A stretch of 5,871 nucleotides of DNA from Actinomycetota bacterium (GTDB lineage Bacteria; Actinomycetota; Actinomycetes; S36-B12), in assembly GCA_003456155.1 (NCBI GenBank), contig DMPC01000136.1, positions 9,414 to 15,284 of the forward strand. The letters are read 5' to 3'. The notes below the pieces were generated by a model that did not search any database, was not told the origin of the DNA, and saw nothing but the letters and a program-made list of their open reading frames with translations. This document shows, one piece after another, positions 5,716 through 5,871 of the stretch. The stretch's first letter is position 1, and the number at the start of each line of letters is the position of its first letter. Both the position numbers and the translations under genes were made by a program.

Positions 5716-5871
5716 GTGCGTCCCCTGGATCCCCGACTGCTGCGCTACGCACGCAGCACGCGCGGATTCATCGTCCTTGCGGTCGTCCTCGGGATCCTGA
5801 CCGCCGTCCTCGTCATCGTTCAAGCACGACTGCTCTCCGACGTGATCGTCCGGGTCACCGCGCAGGGTGCG
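5716..5871 (+). CDS. cydD: Thiol/heme ABC exporter subunit CydD, N-terminal fragment
   Basis: An open frame of 52 codons runs from the GTG at 5716 to the window edge with no stop. It begins MRPLDPRLLRYARSTRGF (GTG read as Met), then a hydrophobic helix at about 18-36 and QARLLSDVIVRV. This is the typical start of actinobacterial CydD, the first half of a heterodimeric ABC transporter with an N-terminal membrane domain and a C-terminal ATPase. In E. coli CydDC is needed to assemble cytochrome bd and was described as a cysteine/glutathione exporter; later work argues for heme transport. The ATPase motifs and cydC, or a fused CydDC, would lie beyond the window. Placement 66 bases after cydB fits the usual cydABDC order. 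The substrate in this organism is unknown. Confidence 0.85.
   Translation, partial: MRPLDPRLLRYARSTRGFIVLAVVLGILTAVLVIVQARLLSDVIVRVTAQGA

Noticed and set aside
4456..5823. Long minus-strand open frame (455 codons) opposite cydB and cydD
   Set aside because: Its translation is a low-complexity mix of Asp, Glu, Gly, Arg and His, as expected from the antisense of membrane-protein codons in high-GC DNA; it overlaps two clear genes completely.

Overview
The window is high-GC DNA with strong third-position G/C bias. It has GTG as well as ATG starts, hairpins without U-tracts and a CydAB of actinobacterial type (CydA starts ALDLSRWQFGITTVYHF and ends in FAY). It most likely comes from the chromosome of a high-GC Gram-positive (Actinomycetota), possibly a Micrococcales member; genus is not resolvable by eye. 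There are no RNA genes, insertion sequences, CRISPR arrays or prophage genes, and no gene-free stretch longer than about 210 bases.

Layout. The left half (69-2915) is read leftward. It holds a membrane-anchored PP2C/SpoIIE-type phosphatase (CHASE3-like sensor, two membrane helices, HAMP-like linker, RsbU-like catalytic domain). A secreted clan GH-A glycoside hydrolase lies 42 bases downstream, and a strong GC-rich hairpin follows it at 23-58. The right half (3126-5871) is read rightward. It is a cytochrome bd operon: cydA, then cydB after 25 bases, then the first 52 codons of a cydD-like ABC exporter gene cut by the window edge. The two halves diverge from a 210-base intergenic region.

How the genes work together. 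CydA and CydB form the quinol:O2 oxidoreductase (hemes b558, b595 and d) used at low oxygen or under respiratory stress. CydD, with a CydC presumably beyond the window, is needed for its assembly. A 13-bp hairpin between cydB and cydD could set different expression levels for the oxidase and the exporter. The shared intergenic region carries GGAC-CAAA-GTCC, which resembles the DosR/DevR hypoxia box and is the most interesting regulatory lead here. The phosphatase probably feeds an anti-sigma/anti-anti-sigma switch, but no partner kinase or antagonist gene is visible. Nothing links the glycosidase to respiration except proximity.

I found no evidence of a previously undescribed multi-gene system. 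The points worth checking are regulatory (hypoxia-like box, intercistronic hairpin) and structural (short-Q-loop oxidase with no cysteine in either subunit).
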